Source: Eubacteriaceae bacterium Marseille-Q4139 (lineage in GTDB: Bacteria; Bacillota; Clostridia; Lachnospirales; Lachnospiraceae). From it: DNA of 64,000 nt. The notes under the pieces are model-generated. The model saw only the letters and a program-made list of their open reading frames with translations. It was not told where the DNA came from and ran no database searches. Numbering within the stretch: the first letter of the stretch is position 1; each line of letters begins with the position of its first letter. Shown here one piece after another: positions 23,558 through 33,191 of this stretch. Location of the stretch: contig JAGTTQ010000001.1 in assembly GCA_018223415.1 (NCBI GenBank), forward strand, positions 862,153 to 926,152, read 5' to 3'. Made by a program: the position numbers and the translations under genes.

Positions 23558-25189
23558 TTATAAAATGTCCTCTCCGACCGTCGTCTCCCGGACGATTTTC
23601 CGGATCGGCAGGATGCTGGACGGCGAGACGGAAAGCTCGTCAAGCCCCATTTTCAGGAAGGTCTCCGTCAGCGTCTCATCTGCGCCGAGCTCGCCGCAGA
23701 TTCCGACCCAGCAGCCCTCTTTATGACCGTTTTCCACAACCATCCGGATCATCCGCAGCACGGCCGGATGATGGGGATCGTAAAATTCATCCAGTTTGGA
23801 GTTCTGCCTGTCGATGGCCAGCGTGTACTGGGTCAGGTCATTCGTCCCGATGCTGAAGAAATCCACTTCCTTTGCCAGCAAATCGCTCATCATCACGGCC
23901 GCCGGCGTCTCGATCATGATCCCCTGCTCAAACTCACCGTATGGAATCCCGGCTTCCTTCATTTCCTGCTTTGTCTCCTCCACGATGGCCTTGATTCGCC
24001 GCACCTCGTCCACGGAAATAATCATCGGGTACATGATCGCCAGATTCCCGTAGGCGCTGGCACGCAAAAGCGCACGAAGCTGCGTCTTAAAAATCTCCGG
24101 CCGCGTCAGACAGATCCGGATGGCCCGAAGGCCCATGGCCGGATTTTCCTCATGATCGAGGCCGAAATACTCCACCTGCTTGTCGGCGCCGATGTCCAGC
24201 GTCCGGATAACAACCTTCTTGCCGGCCATGGTCTCCGCCACAGCCTTATATGCCTGGAACTGCTCTTCCTCCGTGGGATAGTCGCTTTTTTCCAGATATA
24301 AAAACTCACTTCGGAACAGCCCGATTCCCCCTGCATCGTTGGCGAGGGCCTTCGCCGTGTCGCCGATGCTGCCGATGTTGGCGTAAAGTTCAATCTTCTT
24401 CCCGTCAAGGGTCACATTTTCCTTACCCTTAAGCTCTGCCAGAAGCTTTCTCTTCCGCTCCTGCTCCTTAAGCTTTTCCTGATAGGCCGAGAGCGTTTCC
24501 TCGTCCGGATCCACATAGAAAATCCCCTGCTCGCCGTCGATGATGGCCATTTTCCCGTTCATGTCTTCCCTGACCGGGACTCCGATCAGAGCCGGTATGT
24601 TCATGGTGCGGGCCAGGATCGCCGTATGGGAATTGGAGGAGCCAAGCTCCGTGACAAAGCCTAAAAGCTTCGTCTTGTCCATCTGTACGGTCTCGCTGGG
24701 CGCCAGGTCTTTTGCCGCCAGGATCACCGGCTCGTCGCCGATTTCCCAGACCGTCCCTTTCCCATGGAGCAGCTTTACAACCCGCTCCGAAACGTCCTTC
24801 ACATCGGCCGACCTGGCCTTAAAATACTCGTCCTCCATCTCGGAAAACATTTTTGCAAAATTATCCCCCGTGACGGCTGCCGCGTACTCGGCGTTGACCT
24901 TCTGGGATTCCATCAGGTTCCGGGCGGCATCGTTGAAATCGTCGTCCTCCAGCATCATGGACTGCACCTCGAAAATCGCAGCGTTGACCTCCCCGACCTC
25001 TTTGAGCGCCTTCTCATAGAGAGCCGAAAGTTCTGCCATCGCCTCTGCCCTGGCTTTTTCATAGCGCAGGAGCTCTGCCTCCACGTCGTCTACGCTCCGT
25101 CTCTGCACCATCTGCTCCTCTTTTGCGTAGAACAGAAGCCGTCCGACGGCAATCCCCTTAAGGATTGATTTCCCCACATATGTTACCAT
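23558..25189 (-). CDS. ptsI: PTS enzyme I (phosphoenolpyruvate-protein phosphotransferase)
   Basis: 543 residues, slightly short of the usual 570. It moves phosphate from PEP to HPr. The active-site histidine is in GSSNSHTAILARTMNIPALIG; the PEP-binding barrel includes GLFRSEFLYL, NPAMGLRAIRICL, and FSIGTNDLTQYTLAIDR with the catalytic cysteine region GICGELGAD. It follows ptsH by 29 nt, downstream of the trehalose genes on the same strand. Confidence 0.96.
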   Translation of the reverse strand: MVTYVGKSILKGIAVGRLLFYAKEEQMVQRRSVDDVEAELLRYEKARAEAMAELSALYEKALKEVGEVNAAIFEVQSMMLEDDDFNDAARNLMESQKVNAEYAAAVTGDNFAKMFSEMEDEYFKARSADVKDVSERVVKLLHGKGTVWEIGDEPVILAAKDLAPSETVQMDKTKLLGFVTELGSSNSHTAILARTMNIPALIGVPVREDMNGKMAIIDGEQGIFYVDPDEETLSAYQEKLKEQERKRKLLAELKGKENVTLDGKKIELYANIGSIGDTAKALANDAGGIGLFRSEFLYLEKSDYPTEEEQFQAYKAVAETMAGKKVVIRTLDIGADKQVEYFGLDHEENPAMGLRAIRICLTRPEIFKTQLRALLRASAYGNLAIMYPMIISVDEVRRIKAIVEETKQEMKEAGIPYGEFEQGIMIETPAAVMMSDLLAKEVDFFSIGTNDLTQYTLAIDRQNSKLDEFYDPHHPAVLRMIRMVVENGHKEGCWVGICGELGADETLTETFLKMGLDELSVSPSSILPIRKIVRETTVGEDIL

Positions 25190-25218
25190 AATTCCATCCC
25201 TTTCCGCCGGCGCGCAGA

Positions 25219-25476
25219 TTACAGATTCGCCTCCAAAAATGCCTTCATGGCCTCGATGGCCTGCTCCTCGTCCTCGCCCTCTGCGGCAATGGTGACTTCC
25301 ATGCCTTTTTTGATGCCCATGCTCATGATTGCCATTAACTTCCCGGCATCGGATTTCTTTCCGTTCCCCTCCAGGGTAATCTTCGACTGGAACTTCTTTG
25401 CTTCCTTTACAAGAAGGCCTGCCGGTCTTGCATGGATTCCTACCTCATCTTTAATGACATACTGAAATGTTTTCAT
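25219..25476 (-). CDS. ptsH: HPr-like phosphocarrier protein lacking Ser46
   Basis: 85 residues, normal HPr length. The catalytic His15 is in GIHARPAG. The region that normally reads AKSIMGVMSLG with regulatory Ser46 reads AGKLMAIMSMG, with Lys46. HPr kinase/phosphorylase normally phosphorylates Ser46 for carbon catabolite control in Firmicutes, so this copy should carry phosphate for transport but not join CcpA signalling at that site. It lies 88 nt after treC and 29 nt before ptsI, so co-transcription is likely. Confidence 0.92.
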   Translation of the reverse strand: MKTFQYVIKDEVGIHARPAGLLVKEAKKFQSKITLEGNGKKSDAGKLMAIMSMGIKKGMEVTIAAEGEDEEQAIEAMKAFLEANL

Positions 25477-25563
25477 CGCTTTCTTCTCCTTTTTTCTTAT
25501 TTTTACGGCGGCCCTGCGGACGGCAGATTCCCTGTACGGCCCGCCGGCTGCCGTTTTTACACG

Positions 25564-27228
25564 TTAATTTTTCCTGTGGTGATAGAATACGGCCGTCTCA
25601 TAGGGACGCAGGGAGAACTTCCCGTCTTCTTCTGTAATCCCGTCATAATTTCCAAGAATTTTCTCAAATCCTGAAAGATCCAGCCCCGACTCCCACGCCG
25701 CATCGCGGCCATAGAAATTGTTGACAACCAGAAGCTCTTCCCCGCCATACACCCGCCTGTATGCAAACACCGCAGGATGGCGCTCCGCCAGGGCCTCAAT
25801 CTTCCCATATGCGATCACATCGAGCTCCTTCCTTAATTGTACCAGCTTTTTATAATAATGGAAGATGGAATCTCCATCCAAAAGTTCTGTTTCTGCATTG
25901 ATTTTACCGCAGTTTTCATTGACCGAAATCCACGGCGTGCCGTCGGTGAACCCGCCGTTTCTTCCGGCATTCCACTGAACCGGCGTGCGGCTGTTGTCTC
26001 TGGAGTGGATCTGGAGAATCCGGTAGGCGTCCTGTTCCGTGAGCCCTTTCTCCTGAAGGATCCGGAAATGGTTCAGGCTTTCCACATCCCGGTACTGGGA
26101 AATGTCCGTAAATCCGGCATTCGTCATGCCCAGCTCCTCGCCCTGGTAGATGTACGGCGTGCCGCGAAGGAGATGGATCATCGTCGCCAGCATTTTCGCC
26201 GACTCCTTCCAGTATTTCCCCTCGCTTCCGAACCGGGACACCACCCGCGGCTGGTCGTGGTTGCACCAGAACACGGCGTTCCATGCGTCATGCTCCTGCA
26301 TCCCCTTCTGCCAGCCAAAGAGAAGATCCTTTAATTTCTGGAAATCCGCCGGAACCAGCACCCACTTTTCATTGCCCATGAAATCCACCTTCAAATGATG
26401 GAAGGAAAAGACCATGGACAGCTCCTTTCCGTCCCCGCCAGCATACTGATAGCAGTTTTCCATGGACGTGCTGGACATCTCGCCGACTGTGATGATTTCG
26501 GCGTCGGTGCCGAAGGTGGCCGCGTTCAGCTCCTGAAGGTATTTGTGGATGTTTGGCCCGTCGGTGTAGAACCGGCGGCCGTCGCCCTCATAATCATCCT
26601 CGAATACACTCTTGCTGATTAAATTCACCACGTCGAACCGGAAGCCCTTGACGCCCTTTTCCATCCAGAAGCGGACAATCTTCTGCATTTCCTTCCTGAC
26701 TTCCTCGTTGTCCCAGTTGAGATCCGGCTGGGACACGTCGAACAGATGGAGATAGTATTCGTCAAACTGCTCGACGTACTCCCACACATTGCCGCCGAAC
26801 TTGCTCTCCCAGTTGGTAGGCGGCACGCCCGGCGCCTTTCCTTTACGGAAAATATAGAAATTTTTATACTTTTCATCGCCGGCCAGCGCCTTTTGAAACC
26901 ACTCATGGCGGCTCGACGTATGGTTGAACACCATGTCGAGCATCAGGCGGATCCCGCGTTTTTCCGCCTCCGCCGCCAGCTCTTCAAAATCTTCCATGGT
27001 ACCGTACCGCGGATCGATGTTATAATAGTCCTCCACGTCGTAGCCGTTGTCGTTCTGGGGCGACACGAAAAACGGCGTCAGCCAGATATAATCGGCGCCC
27101 AGCTCTTTAATGTAGTCCAACTTCGATGTAACGCCTTTCAAATCTCCCCAGCCGTCCCCGTTGCTGTCGCTGAACGACTTCGGGTAGATCTGGTACACCA
27201 CACTCTTTTTAAAATCTGCCACGCTCAC
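25564..27228 (-). CDS. treC: Trehalose-6-phosphate hydrolase (GH13)
   Basis: 554 residues. It splits imported trehalose-6-phosphate to glucose and glucose-6-phosphate in the cytoplasm. GH13 motifs in order: DMVFNHTSSRHEWF, the nucleophile in GFRFDVVNLIS, the acid/base Glu in TVGEMSS, and CNHDQPR. The opening SVVYQIYPKSFSDSNGDGWGDLKG is typical of oligo-1,6-glucosidase/TreC enzymes. The adjacent trehalose-type PTS transporter, 9 nt upstream, makes TreC the best call; a glucan 1,6-glucosidase is the alternative. Confidence 0.92.
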   Translation of the reverse strand: MSVADFKKSVVYQIYPKSFSDSNGDGWGDLKGVTSKLDYIKELGADYIWLTPFFVSPQNDNGYDVEDYYNIDPRYGTMEDFEELAAEAEKRGIRLMLDMVFNHTSSRHEWFQKALAGDEKYKNFYIFRKGKAPGVPPTNWESKFGGNVWEYVEQFDEYYLHLFDVSQPDLNWDNEEVRKEMQKIVRFWMEKGVKGFRFDVVNLISKSVFEDDYEGDGRRFYTDGPNIHKYLQELNAATFGTDAEIITVGEMSSTSMENCYQYAGGDGKELSMVFSFHHLKVDFMGNEKWVLVPADFQKLKDLLFGWQKGMQEHDAWNAVFWCNHDQPRVVSRFGSEGKYWKESAKMLATMIHLLRGTPYIYQGEELGMTNAGFTDISQYRDVESLNHFRILQEKGLTEQDAYRILQIHSRDNSRTPVQWNAGRNGGFTDGTPWISVNENCGKINAETELLDGDSIFHYYKKLVQLRKELDVIAYGKIEALAERHPAVFAYRRVYGGEELLVVNNFYGRDAAWESGLDLSGFEKILGNYDGITEEDGKFSLRPYETAVFYHHRKN

Positions 27229-27237
27229 ACGTCCCTC

Positions 27238-29217
27238 CTACTCATACGATACAATATCCGTGCTGCCTGCCTTCGTCTCCATGCCGGTCATGAACCGGAA
27301 CCCGGAGGCATCGCCCTCATCCGTCACCACGAACACCGTCGTCGCCGGATGGCCTGCCGCCAGGATTTTCGCCTTGTTAAAACGGATCAACGGCTGGCCG
27401 CAGCGAACCGTATCGCCTTCTTTTACGAAAAGCTCAAAGCCGTCGCCGTTCATATTTACCGTGTCGATGCCCACATGGATCAGCACCTCCACGCCGTTTG
27501 CCAGCGTGAGCCCGCATGCATGGCGGGAGTCCTCCATGACGGCGCTGACCGTCCCGTCGGCCGGGGCCACGACGGTTTCATTCTCCGGCTCGATAGCCAG
27601 ACCGTCGCCCATCACATGCTGGGAGAACACCTCGTCCGGCACTTCCTCAAGGGGAATGGCGCGGCCGCTTAAGTATGCCTTTAAGGCATGGCCGTTTCCA
27701 TCGGCCTTCGTCTCTGTTTCCGCCGTTTCTTCTGCCGTTTCTTCTTTCACAGCTTCCGCCTTCGGCGCTTCCACCGGCTCTGCCTTAAGAAGCCCTCGTT
27801 CCTCCGCCGACAGCTTTCTGCTTCCGACTGCAAACGTCAGCGCAAACGGCACCACAACGGCAACCGCCATGGCTGCCAGGAACACCAGATAATACTGCGG
27901 GAAAATGGACAGGATTCCCGGCAGGCCGCCGACGCCGATGCTGGTGGCCTGTACGCCGAAGCCCACGGAAATCAGGGCCGCACATGCCGATCCGATCATG
28001 CCGCAGATGAGCGGGAAGCCGTATTTTAAGTTGACGCCGAAAAGCGCCGGCTCCGTGACGCCAAGGTAACAGGAAATCAACGCCGGCACGTTCACCTGCT
28101 CGGCGCGCTCGTTTTTCTTCTGGAGCACGCTCATGGCAAGGACGCTGGAGCCCTGGGCGATGTTGCTTAAGGCGATCATCGGCCATAACATCGTACCGCC
28201 TGTGCTTGTCACAAGCTGGGAATCAATGGCATTCGTCATATGATGCAGGCCGGTCATAACCACCGGCGCATAAAAGAGCCCGAAAATGCCGGCGAACACG
28301 AAACGGAAGTTGGAAGTAAGGCCTGCATAAACCACGTCGCCGATGGCGTTTCCGATGGCCCAGCCGATGGGGCCGACGACCATATGGGCGATAAAGACTG
28401 CCGGTACCAGAGAGCAGAACGGCACCACGATCATGCTGATGACTGCCGGACAGTGTTTCCGGAAGAACCGCTCCAGATAGACCAGGACGAAGCCTGCCAT
28501 CATGGCTGCGATCACCTGTCCCTGATAGCCGATCATCCGGACGGTGGCGAAGCCGAAATCCCAGACCGGGATCTGATCTGCCGGCGTCGTGGCCACGCTG
28601 AAACCGTTTAAGAGCTGAGACGATACGAGCGTCAGTCCCAGGACGATGCCCAGGATCTGGGTCGTTCCCATTTTCTTCGTAATCGACCAGACAATTCCCA
28701 CCGGCAAAAGCCAGAACACGGCCTCGCCGATCAGCCAGAGGAAGCTGTCCACGCCGTACCAGAACTGGGAAATTTCCACGAGCGTCTTTGTTCCGTTCTC
28801 AAAAAAGGCAATGCTGTCGATCACGTTCCGGAAGCCGAGTACGAGACCGCCGCAGATCAGGGCCGGGATAATCGGCGCAAAAATCTCGCCCAGATTGCTC
28901 ATGAGCTTCTGGATCCATGTCTGATTGTCCTTGGCCGCCTGCTTGGCCGCCTCCTTGCTTACGCCTTCCACGCCGGCATAAGCCGTGAACTCGTTGAAAA
29001 AGGTGGAAACATCGTTTCCGATAATTACCTGGAACTGCCCCGCCTGGGTAAACGTCCCCTTTACACAGCCGATCTCCTCGATCTGCTTCACATCGGCCTT
29101 CTTCTCGTCGGCCAGCACGAACCGCATCCGCGTCATACAGTGGGAAACCGCGGAAATATTGCTCTTGCCCCCGATGGCCTCCAAGAGCGCCCGCACCTCG
29201 TCCTGATACTTCGCCAT
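27238..29217 (-). CDS. treP: PTS trehalose-type transporter, EIIBCA
   Basis: About 659 residues with three PTS domains in one chain. The IIB domain (about 1-90) has the phosphorylated cysteine at residue 27 in AVSHCMTRMRF; the IIC membrane domain (about 105-470) has roughly ten membrane segments; an Ala/Glu-rich linker leads to a IIA(Glc)-type domain (about 505-650) with GVEVLIHVGIDTVNM carrying the phospho-His. Start at 29217 follows AAGGAGGAG. It imports and phosphorylates a disaccharide, most likely trehalose given treC and treR beside it. Confidence 0.92.
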   Translation of the reverse strand: MAKYQDEVRALLEAIGGKSNISAVSHCMTRMRFVLADEKKADVKQIEEIGCVKGTFTQAGQFQVIIGNDVSTFFNEFTAYAGVEGVSKEAAKQAAKDNQTWIQKLMSNLGEIFAPIIPALICGGLVLGFRNVIDSIAFFENGTKTLVEISQFWYGVDSFLWLIGEAVFWLLPVGIVWSITKKMGTTQILGIVLGLTLVSSQLLNGFSVATTPADQIPVWDFGFATVRMIGYQGQVIAAMMAGFVLVYLERFFRKHCPAVISMIVVPFCSLVPAVFIAHMVVGPIGWAIGNAIGDVVYAGLTSNFRFVFAGIFGLFYAPVVMTGLHHMTNAIDSQLVTSTGGTMLWPMIALSNIAQGSSVLAMSVLQKKNERAEQVNVPALISCYLGVTEPALFGVNLKYGFPLICGMIGSACAALISVGFGVQATSIGVGGLPGILSIFPQYYLVFLAAMAVAVVVPFALTFAVGSRKLSAEERGLLKAEPVEAPKAEAVKEETAEETAETETKADGNGHALKAYLSGRAIPLEEVPDEVFSQHVMGDGLAIEPENETVVAPADGTVSAVMEDSRHACGLTLANGVEVLIHVGIDTVNMNGDGFELFVKEGDTVRCGQPLIRFNKAKILAAGHPATTVFVVTDEGDASGFRFMTGMETKAGSTDIVSYE

Positions 29218-29255
29218 GTTCTTGCTCCTCCTTAACCCCATTGATATTCATCAAC

Positions 29256-29306
29256 TTGTTTGAACAACTTTATCCTTACCATAGCACACTTGTTTAAACA
29301 TGTCAA
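29256..29306 (-). promoter_or_regulatory. Promoter of the tre operon with two TreR-like operators
   Basis: Minus strand TTGACA (29301-29306), 17-bp spacer, TATGGT (29278-29283). The palindrome TGTTTAAACA (29291-29300) sits in the spacer, and a second, TTGTTTGAACAA (29256-29267), covers about +4 to +15. Two similar sites across a promoter next to treR fit repression by TreR. Confidence 0.75.
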
Positions 29307-29316
29307 CATTTTCTTC

Positions 29317-29344
29317 TTGACTTTCCATTGTTTTCTCTTATAAT
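29317..29344 (+). promoter_or_regulatory. Promoter of treR
   Basis: TTGACT (29317-29322), 16-bp spacer, TATAAT (29339-29344). It gives a leader of about 125 nt before the treR start. Confidence 0.6.
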
Positions 29345-29476
29345 ACTACATATGAAAATTCCGGACGGCAGCCGTGGACGAGCCATGCCTGCACGTGCGG
29401 AGACATATCCCTTTTAGATTCACCGGAACCCGCCGGGACAATTTCCATGACCGCGGATCCAGACTGGAGTGAGAGC

Positions 29477-30211
29477 ATGCCAAAGAGCAAATACGAGATG
29501 ATTTACAAAGACTTAAAGCAGAAAATCGAAAGCGGCGAATACCCTCATGGTGAATTATTGCCATCTGAGAACGCTCTGATTCCTGTATATTCCTGTTCCA
29601 GAAATACCCTGCGCCGCGCCGTCGGGCGGCTGGTGGCGGACGGCTATGTCCAGACCATGCAGGGAAAAGGTGTCCGCAATATCTATCTTCCCGTAGAACA
29701 GGCTTCTTATACCATCGGCGGCATCGAAACCTTCCGGGAGTCCTCGATCCGCAACAAAAAAGAGGGCGCAACGAAGGTCATCTGCTTCATGGAACTGACG
29801 GCCGACGAGCGGATTTCCAAAAAAACCGGCTTTCCCGAGGGCGCCGAACTTTATTACATCCAGCGCGTCCACTCTTTAGACGGAAAACCGCTCATCTTAA
29901 ACCACAACTATTTTTTAAAGAGCGCCGCCTGCGGCCTCACGGCAGAGATTGCCGCCCAGTCCATCTACGATTATCTGGAAAACACCCTGCACATGACAAT
30001 CGTCAACAGCCGGCGCGTCATGACCGTGGAAAAAATCACGGAAATCGACGAAAAGTACCTGGAGCTGGACGCCAACGACTACAACTGCCTGGCCGTCATC
30101 AGCAGCCACACCTATAACAGCGACGGCGTCATGTTTGAATACACGGTCTCCAGGCACCGCCCCGACTATTTCCGTTTCCAGGACAACGCGCTCCGCCGCC
30201 CGGTCATATGA
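29477..30211 (+). CDS. treR: GntR/HutC-family trehalose operon repressor
   Basis: 244 residues starting MPKSKYEMIYKDLKQKIES; GGAGTGAGAGC precedes the ATG. The N-terminal winged helix-turn-helix has LLPSENALIPVYSCSRNTLRRAVGRLVADG; the C-terminal UTRA sensor domain follows (about 90-240). Divergent from treP-treC with palindromic operators between, matching TreR of Bacillus and relatives, which senses trehalose-6-phosphate. Confidence 0.9.
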   Translation: MPKSKYEMIYKDLKQKIESGEYPHGELLPSENALIPVYSCSRNTLRRAVGRLVADGYVQTMQGKGVRNIYLPVEQASYTIGGIETFRESSIRNKKEGATKVICFMELTADERISKKTGFPEGAELYYIQRVHSLDGKPLILNHNYFLKSAACGLTAEIAAQSIYDYLENTLHMTIVNSRRVMTVEKITEIDEKYLELDANDYNCLAVISSHTYNSDGVMFEYTVSRHRPDYFRFQDNALRRPVI

Positions 30212-30282
30212 TGGGCGCCGGATTTTCCCGGGCCGCGAAAACGTGCGCGCCGAAATGAGGCATCCATATAAACATCGCAAAA

Positions 30283-30353
30283 AAGGACTGTGTCAGGCAG
30301 CCAGTCTCCCAAACCCGGGAGCTTTGCTGCCTTTCACAGTCCTTATCTTTTTT
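30283..30353. terminator. Bidirectional terminator between treR and clpB
   Basis: AAGGACTGTG-CAGGCAGC pairs with GCTGCC-CACAGTCCTT, with T-rich runs on each strand, between convergent genes. Confidence 0.8.
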
Positions 30354-30431
30354 ACGCCTTTCTTTTATATGTGTCTATTTCTGCTCTTTTCCGCCCTGCT
30401 TCTGGCGGCCCCGCGCGGCCGGAAAGGCGCC

Positions 30432-33035
30432 TTATGCGCGCCCTTCTCCTCTTTTGGCCGATGCCGAGAGCTTTCCGCCCTCTGCATCAATCCAGATGGT
30501 GTCTCCAGTGTGGACGCCGTCGGAAAGGATCAGTCTCGCCGCCAGCGTCTCCACATGTTTCTGGAGATACCGCTTTAACGGCCTTGCACCGTAAACCGGG
30601 TCGTAGCCATTCTCCACAATAAACTGTTTCGCACCGTCGGAGAGCGCAATCGTCAGTTCCTTATCCGCCAGCCGCTTATTCACATCGGCAATCAGAAGGT
30701 CAACGATTCCGCCGATGTTCTCCTTTGTCAGCGGCTTGAACAGAATCGTCTCGTCGAGACGGTTCAGAAATTCCGGACGGAAATGCGCCCGCAGATCATT
30801 AAGAACAGCCTTTTCCACCTCCGGACGGATGTTTCCGGCCTCGCCGATGCCGTCTAAGAGATACTGGGAGCCGATGTTGGACGTCAGGATAATGATCGTG
30901 TTCTTAAAGTCCACGGTCTTTCCCATGGAGTCCGTGATCCGCCCGTCGTCCAACACCTGAAGGAGCACGTTGAACACGTCGGGATGGGCCTTTTCCACCT
31001 CGTCAAACAGAACGACGCAGTAGGGCTTTCTCCGCACGGCCTCGGTGAGCTGGCCGCCCTCATCATAGCCCACGTATCCTGGCGGCGCTCCGATGAGACG
31101 GGATACGGAGTGTTTCTCCATGTACTCGCTCATATCGATCCGCACCATGTTGTTTTCATCGTCAAACAGGTTCTCGGCAAGGGCCTTGGCAAGCTCCGTT
31201 TTTCCGACGCCGGTGGGGCCTAAAAACAGGAAGGAGCCGATGGGCTTCGTGGGATCCTTGATGCCGGCCTTGGAGCGGATGATGGCTTCCGTCACCTTCT
31301 CGACGCCCTCGTCCTGGCCGATGACCCGCTTATGAAGCTGTTCATCGAGGTGGAGCGTCTTGTTCCGCTCGCTCTCCGTAAGCTTTGCCACCGGAATTCC
31401 CGTCCAGCGGGAAATGATCCTTGCGATCTCATCGTCGGTGACGCTCTCATGGACAAGGCTTAGATCCTGGTTTTTGACCTTTTCTTCCTCTTCCCGCAGC
31501 TCTTTTTCCACCTGCGGGAGCTTTCCGTACTGGAGCTCTGCGGCCTTGTTGAGGTCGTACTTCTGCTGTGCATCCTGGATCTGGCGGTGCAGGGCTTCGA
31601 TCTCCTCCCGGAGCCTGGAAAGCTTATCGACAGACGCCTTCTCATTCTCCCACTGGGCCTTCTGAGCCGCAAACTGGTCATGGAGCTCCGCAAGCTCCTT
31701 CTGGAGATCGGAAAGCCTTTCCTGGCTCAAATGGTCGGTCTCCTTCTTTAAAGCAGCCTCCTCGATCTCAAGCTGCATGATTTTTCTCGACAATTCATCC
31801 AATTCCGTCGGCATGGAGTCCAACTCCGTCTTAATCATGGCGCAGGCCTCGTCCACCAGGTCGATGGCCTTATCCGGCAGGAACCGGTCGCTGATGTAGC
31901 GGTTGGAAAGGACGGCCGCAGCCACCAGGGCCGAGTCGGTGATCTTCACGCCGTGGTAGACCTCGTAGCGATCCTTGAGGCCGCGCAGGATGGAAATCGT
32001 GTCCTCCACCGTCGGCTCATCCACCGTCACCGGCTGGAACCGACGCTCAAGAGCCGGATCTTTCTCAATATATTTCCTGTATTCGTCCAACGTCGTCGCG
32101 CCGATGCAGTGAAGCTCGCCTCGGGCCAGCATGGGCTTTAACATGTTGCCGGCATCCATGGAGCCCTCGGTCTTTCCTGCGCCGACAATGGTATGGAGCT
32201 CGTCGATGAACAGGATAATCTGCCCGTCGCTCTTTTTCACCTCGTCGAGGACGGCCTTTAACCGTTCCTCAAACTCGCCGCGGTACTTGGCGCCTGCCAC
32301 CAGTGCGCCCATGTCCAGGGAAAACAGCTTCTTATCCTTTAAGCCCTCCGGCACATCGCCGCGGACAATTCTCTGTGCCAGCCCCTCGACGACGGCCGTC
32401 TTGCCGACGCCTGGTTCGCCGATTAGAACCGGGTTGTTTTTCGTCTTCCTGGAAAGAATCCGGATCACGTTCCGGATCTCGGCGTCACGGCCGATGACCG
32501 GGTCAAGCTTCTGGTCCCTGGCCCGCTCCACCAGGTCTGCGCCGTACTTATTTAAGGTATCGTAGGTGGCCTCCGGATTGTCGCTGACAACCCGCTGGTT
32601 TCCGCGAACCGTGGACAACGCCTGAAGGAATTTGTCCCGGTCGATGCCGTAGGCGCGGAACAGTTCCTTTACGGCCCGGTTCGGCTGCTTTAACAGGCAG
32701 AGGAAGAGATGCTCAACCGAGACATACTCGTCTCCCATGGCCTTCGCCTCATCCTCGGCGCTAATCAGCACCTTATTTAAGTCATTGCTCAAATATACCT
32801 GTCCGCCGCCGGAGACCTTCGGCAGCTTCTCCACCGCCTGCTCCGCCTCATTTAAAAACTGTCCGCCTGCAATCCCCATTTTCGTCACGAGCTTCATAAT
32901 CAGGCTGTCCTCCAGCCTCAAAAGGCTCACTAGCAGGTGTTCCTGGTCTATCTGCTGGTTACCGTACTCGTAAGCCAGCTTCTCACAGCCCTGTACCGCT
33001 TCCACGGACTTCTGTGTAAATTTGCTGATGTTCAT
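30432..33035 (-). CDS. clpB: ClpB disaggregase chaperone
   Basis: 867 residues, full length. It solubilises protein aggregates with DnaK. Domains: N-terminal Clp repeats (about 1-145), first AAA+ with GEPGVGKT and FIDELHTIVGAG, a coiled middle domain (about 410-520) that marks ClpB rather than ClpC/ClpA, and a second AAA+ with GPTGVGKTELAKALAE. AAGGAGG precedes the ATG. Expression is likely heat-inducible through the CIRCE element. Confidence 0.97.
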   Translation of the reverse strand: MNISKFTQKSVEAVQGCEKLAYEYGNQQIDQEHLLVSLLRLEDSLIMKLVTKMGIAGGQFLNEAEQAVEKLPKVSGGGQVYLSNDLNKVLISAEDEAKAMGDEYVSVEHLFLCLLKQPNRAVKELFRAYGIDRDKFLQALSTVRGNQRVVSDNPEATYDTLNKYGADLVERARDQKLDPVIGRDAEIRNVIRILSRKTKNNPVLIGEPGVGKTAVVEGLAQRIVRGDVPEGLKDKKLFSLDMGALVAGAKYRGEFEERLKAVLDEVKKSDGQIILFIDELHTIVGAGKTEGSMDAGNMLKPMLARGELHCIGATTLDEYRKYIEKDPALERRFQPVTVDEPTVEDTISILRGLKDRYEVYHGVKITDSALVAAAVLSNRYISDRFLPDKAIDLVDEACAMIKTELDSMPTELDELSRKIMQLEIEEAALKKETDHLSQERLSDLQKELAELHDQFAAQKAQWENEKASVDKLSRLREEIEALHRQIQDAQQKYDLNKAAELQYGKLPQVEKELREEEEKVKNQDLSLVHESVTDDEIARIISRWTGIPVAKLTESERNKTLHLDEQLHKRVIGQDEGVEKVTEAIIRSKAGIKDPTKPIGSFLFLGPTGVGKTELAKALAENLFDDENNMVRIDMSEYMEKHSVSRLIGAPPGYVGYDEGGQLTEAVRRKPYCVVLFDEVEKAHPDVFNVLLQVLDDGRITDSMGKTVDFKNTIIILTSNIGSQYLLDGIGEAGNIRPEVEKAVLNDLRAHFRPEFLNRLDETILFKPLTKENIGGIVDLLIADVNKRLADKELTIALSDGAKQFIVENGYDPVYGARPLKRYLQKHVETLAARLILSDGVHTGDTIWIDAEGGKLSASAKRGEGRA

Positions 33036-33079
33036 AAATCACTGCCTCCTTTATGCAGGGGTCATCTTGTTATAGATGA

Positions 33080-33122
33080 ACTATAACACATGTTGTTAGC
33101 AGTGTCAAGAGGCGAGTGCTAA
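33080..33122 (-). promoter_or_regulatory. clpB promoter with CIRCE (HrcA) operator
   Basis: Minus strand TTGACA (33103-33108), 17-bp spacer, TATAGT (33080-33085). Overlapping the -35 is a CIRCE element at 33096-33122: TTAGCACTC, 9 bp, CACTGCTAA, with two mismatches from consensus in the second arm. Confidence 0.8.
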
Positions 33123-33191
33123 ATTGTTTTAAAATTTTTTCTTGAGTTGAGAGGAAGACCTATTTCTCTAATACAGACCTCAGCCATGCGT

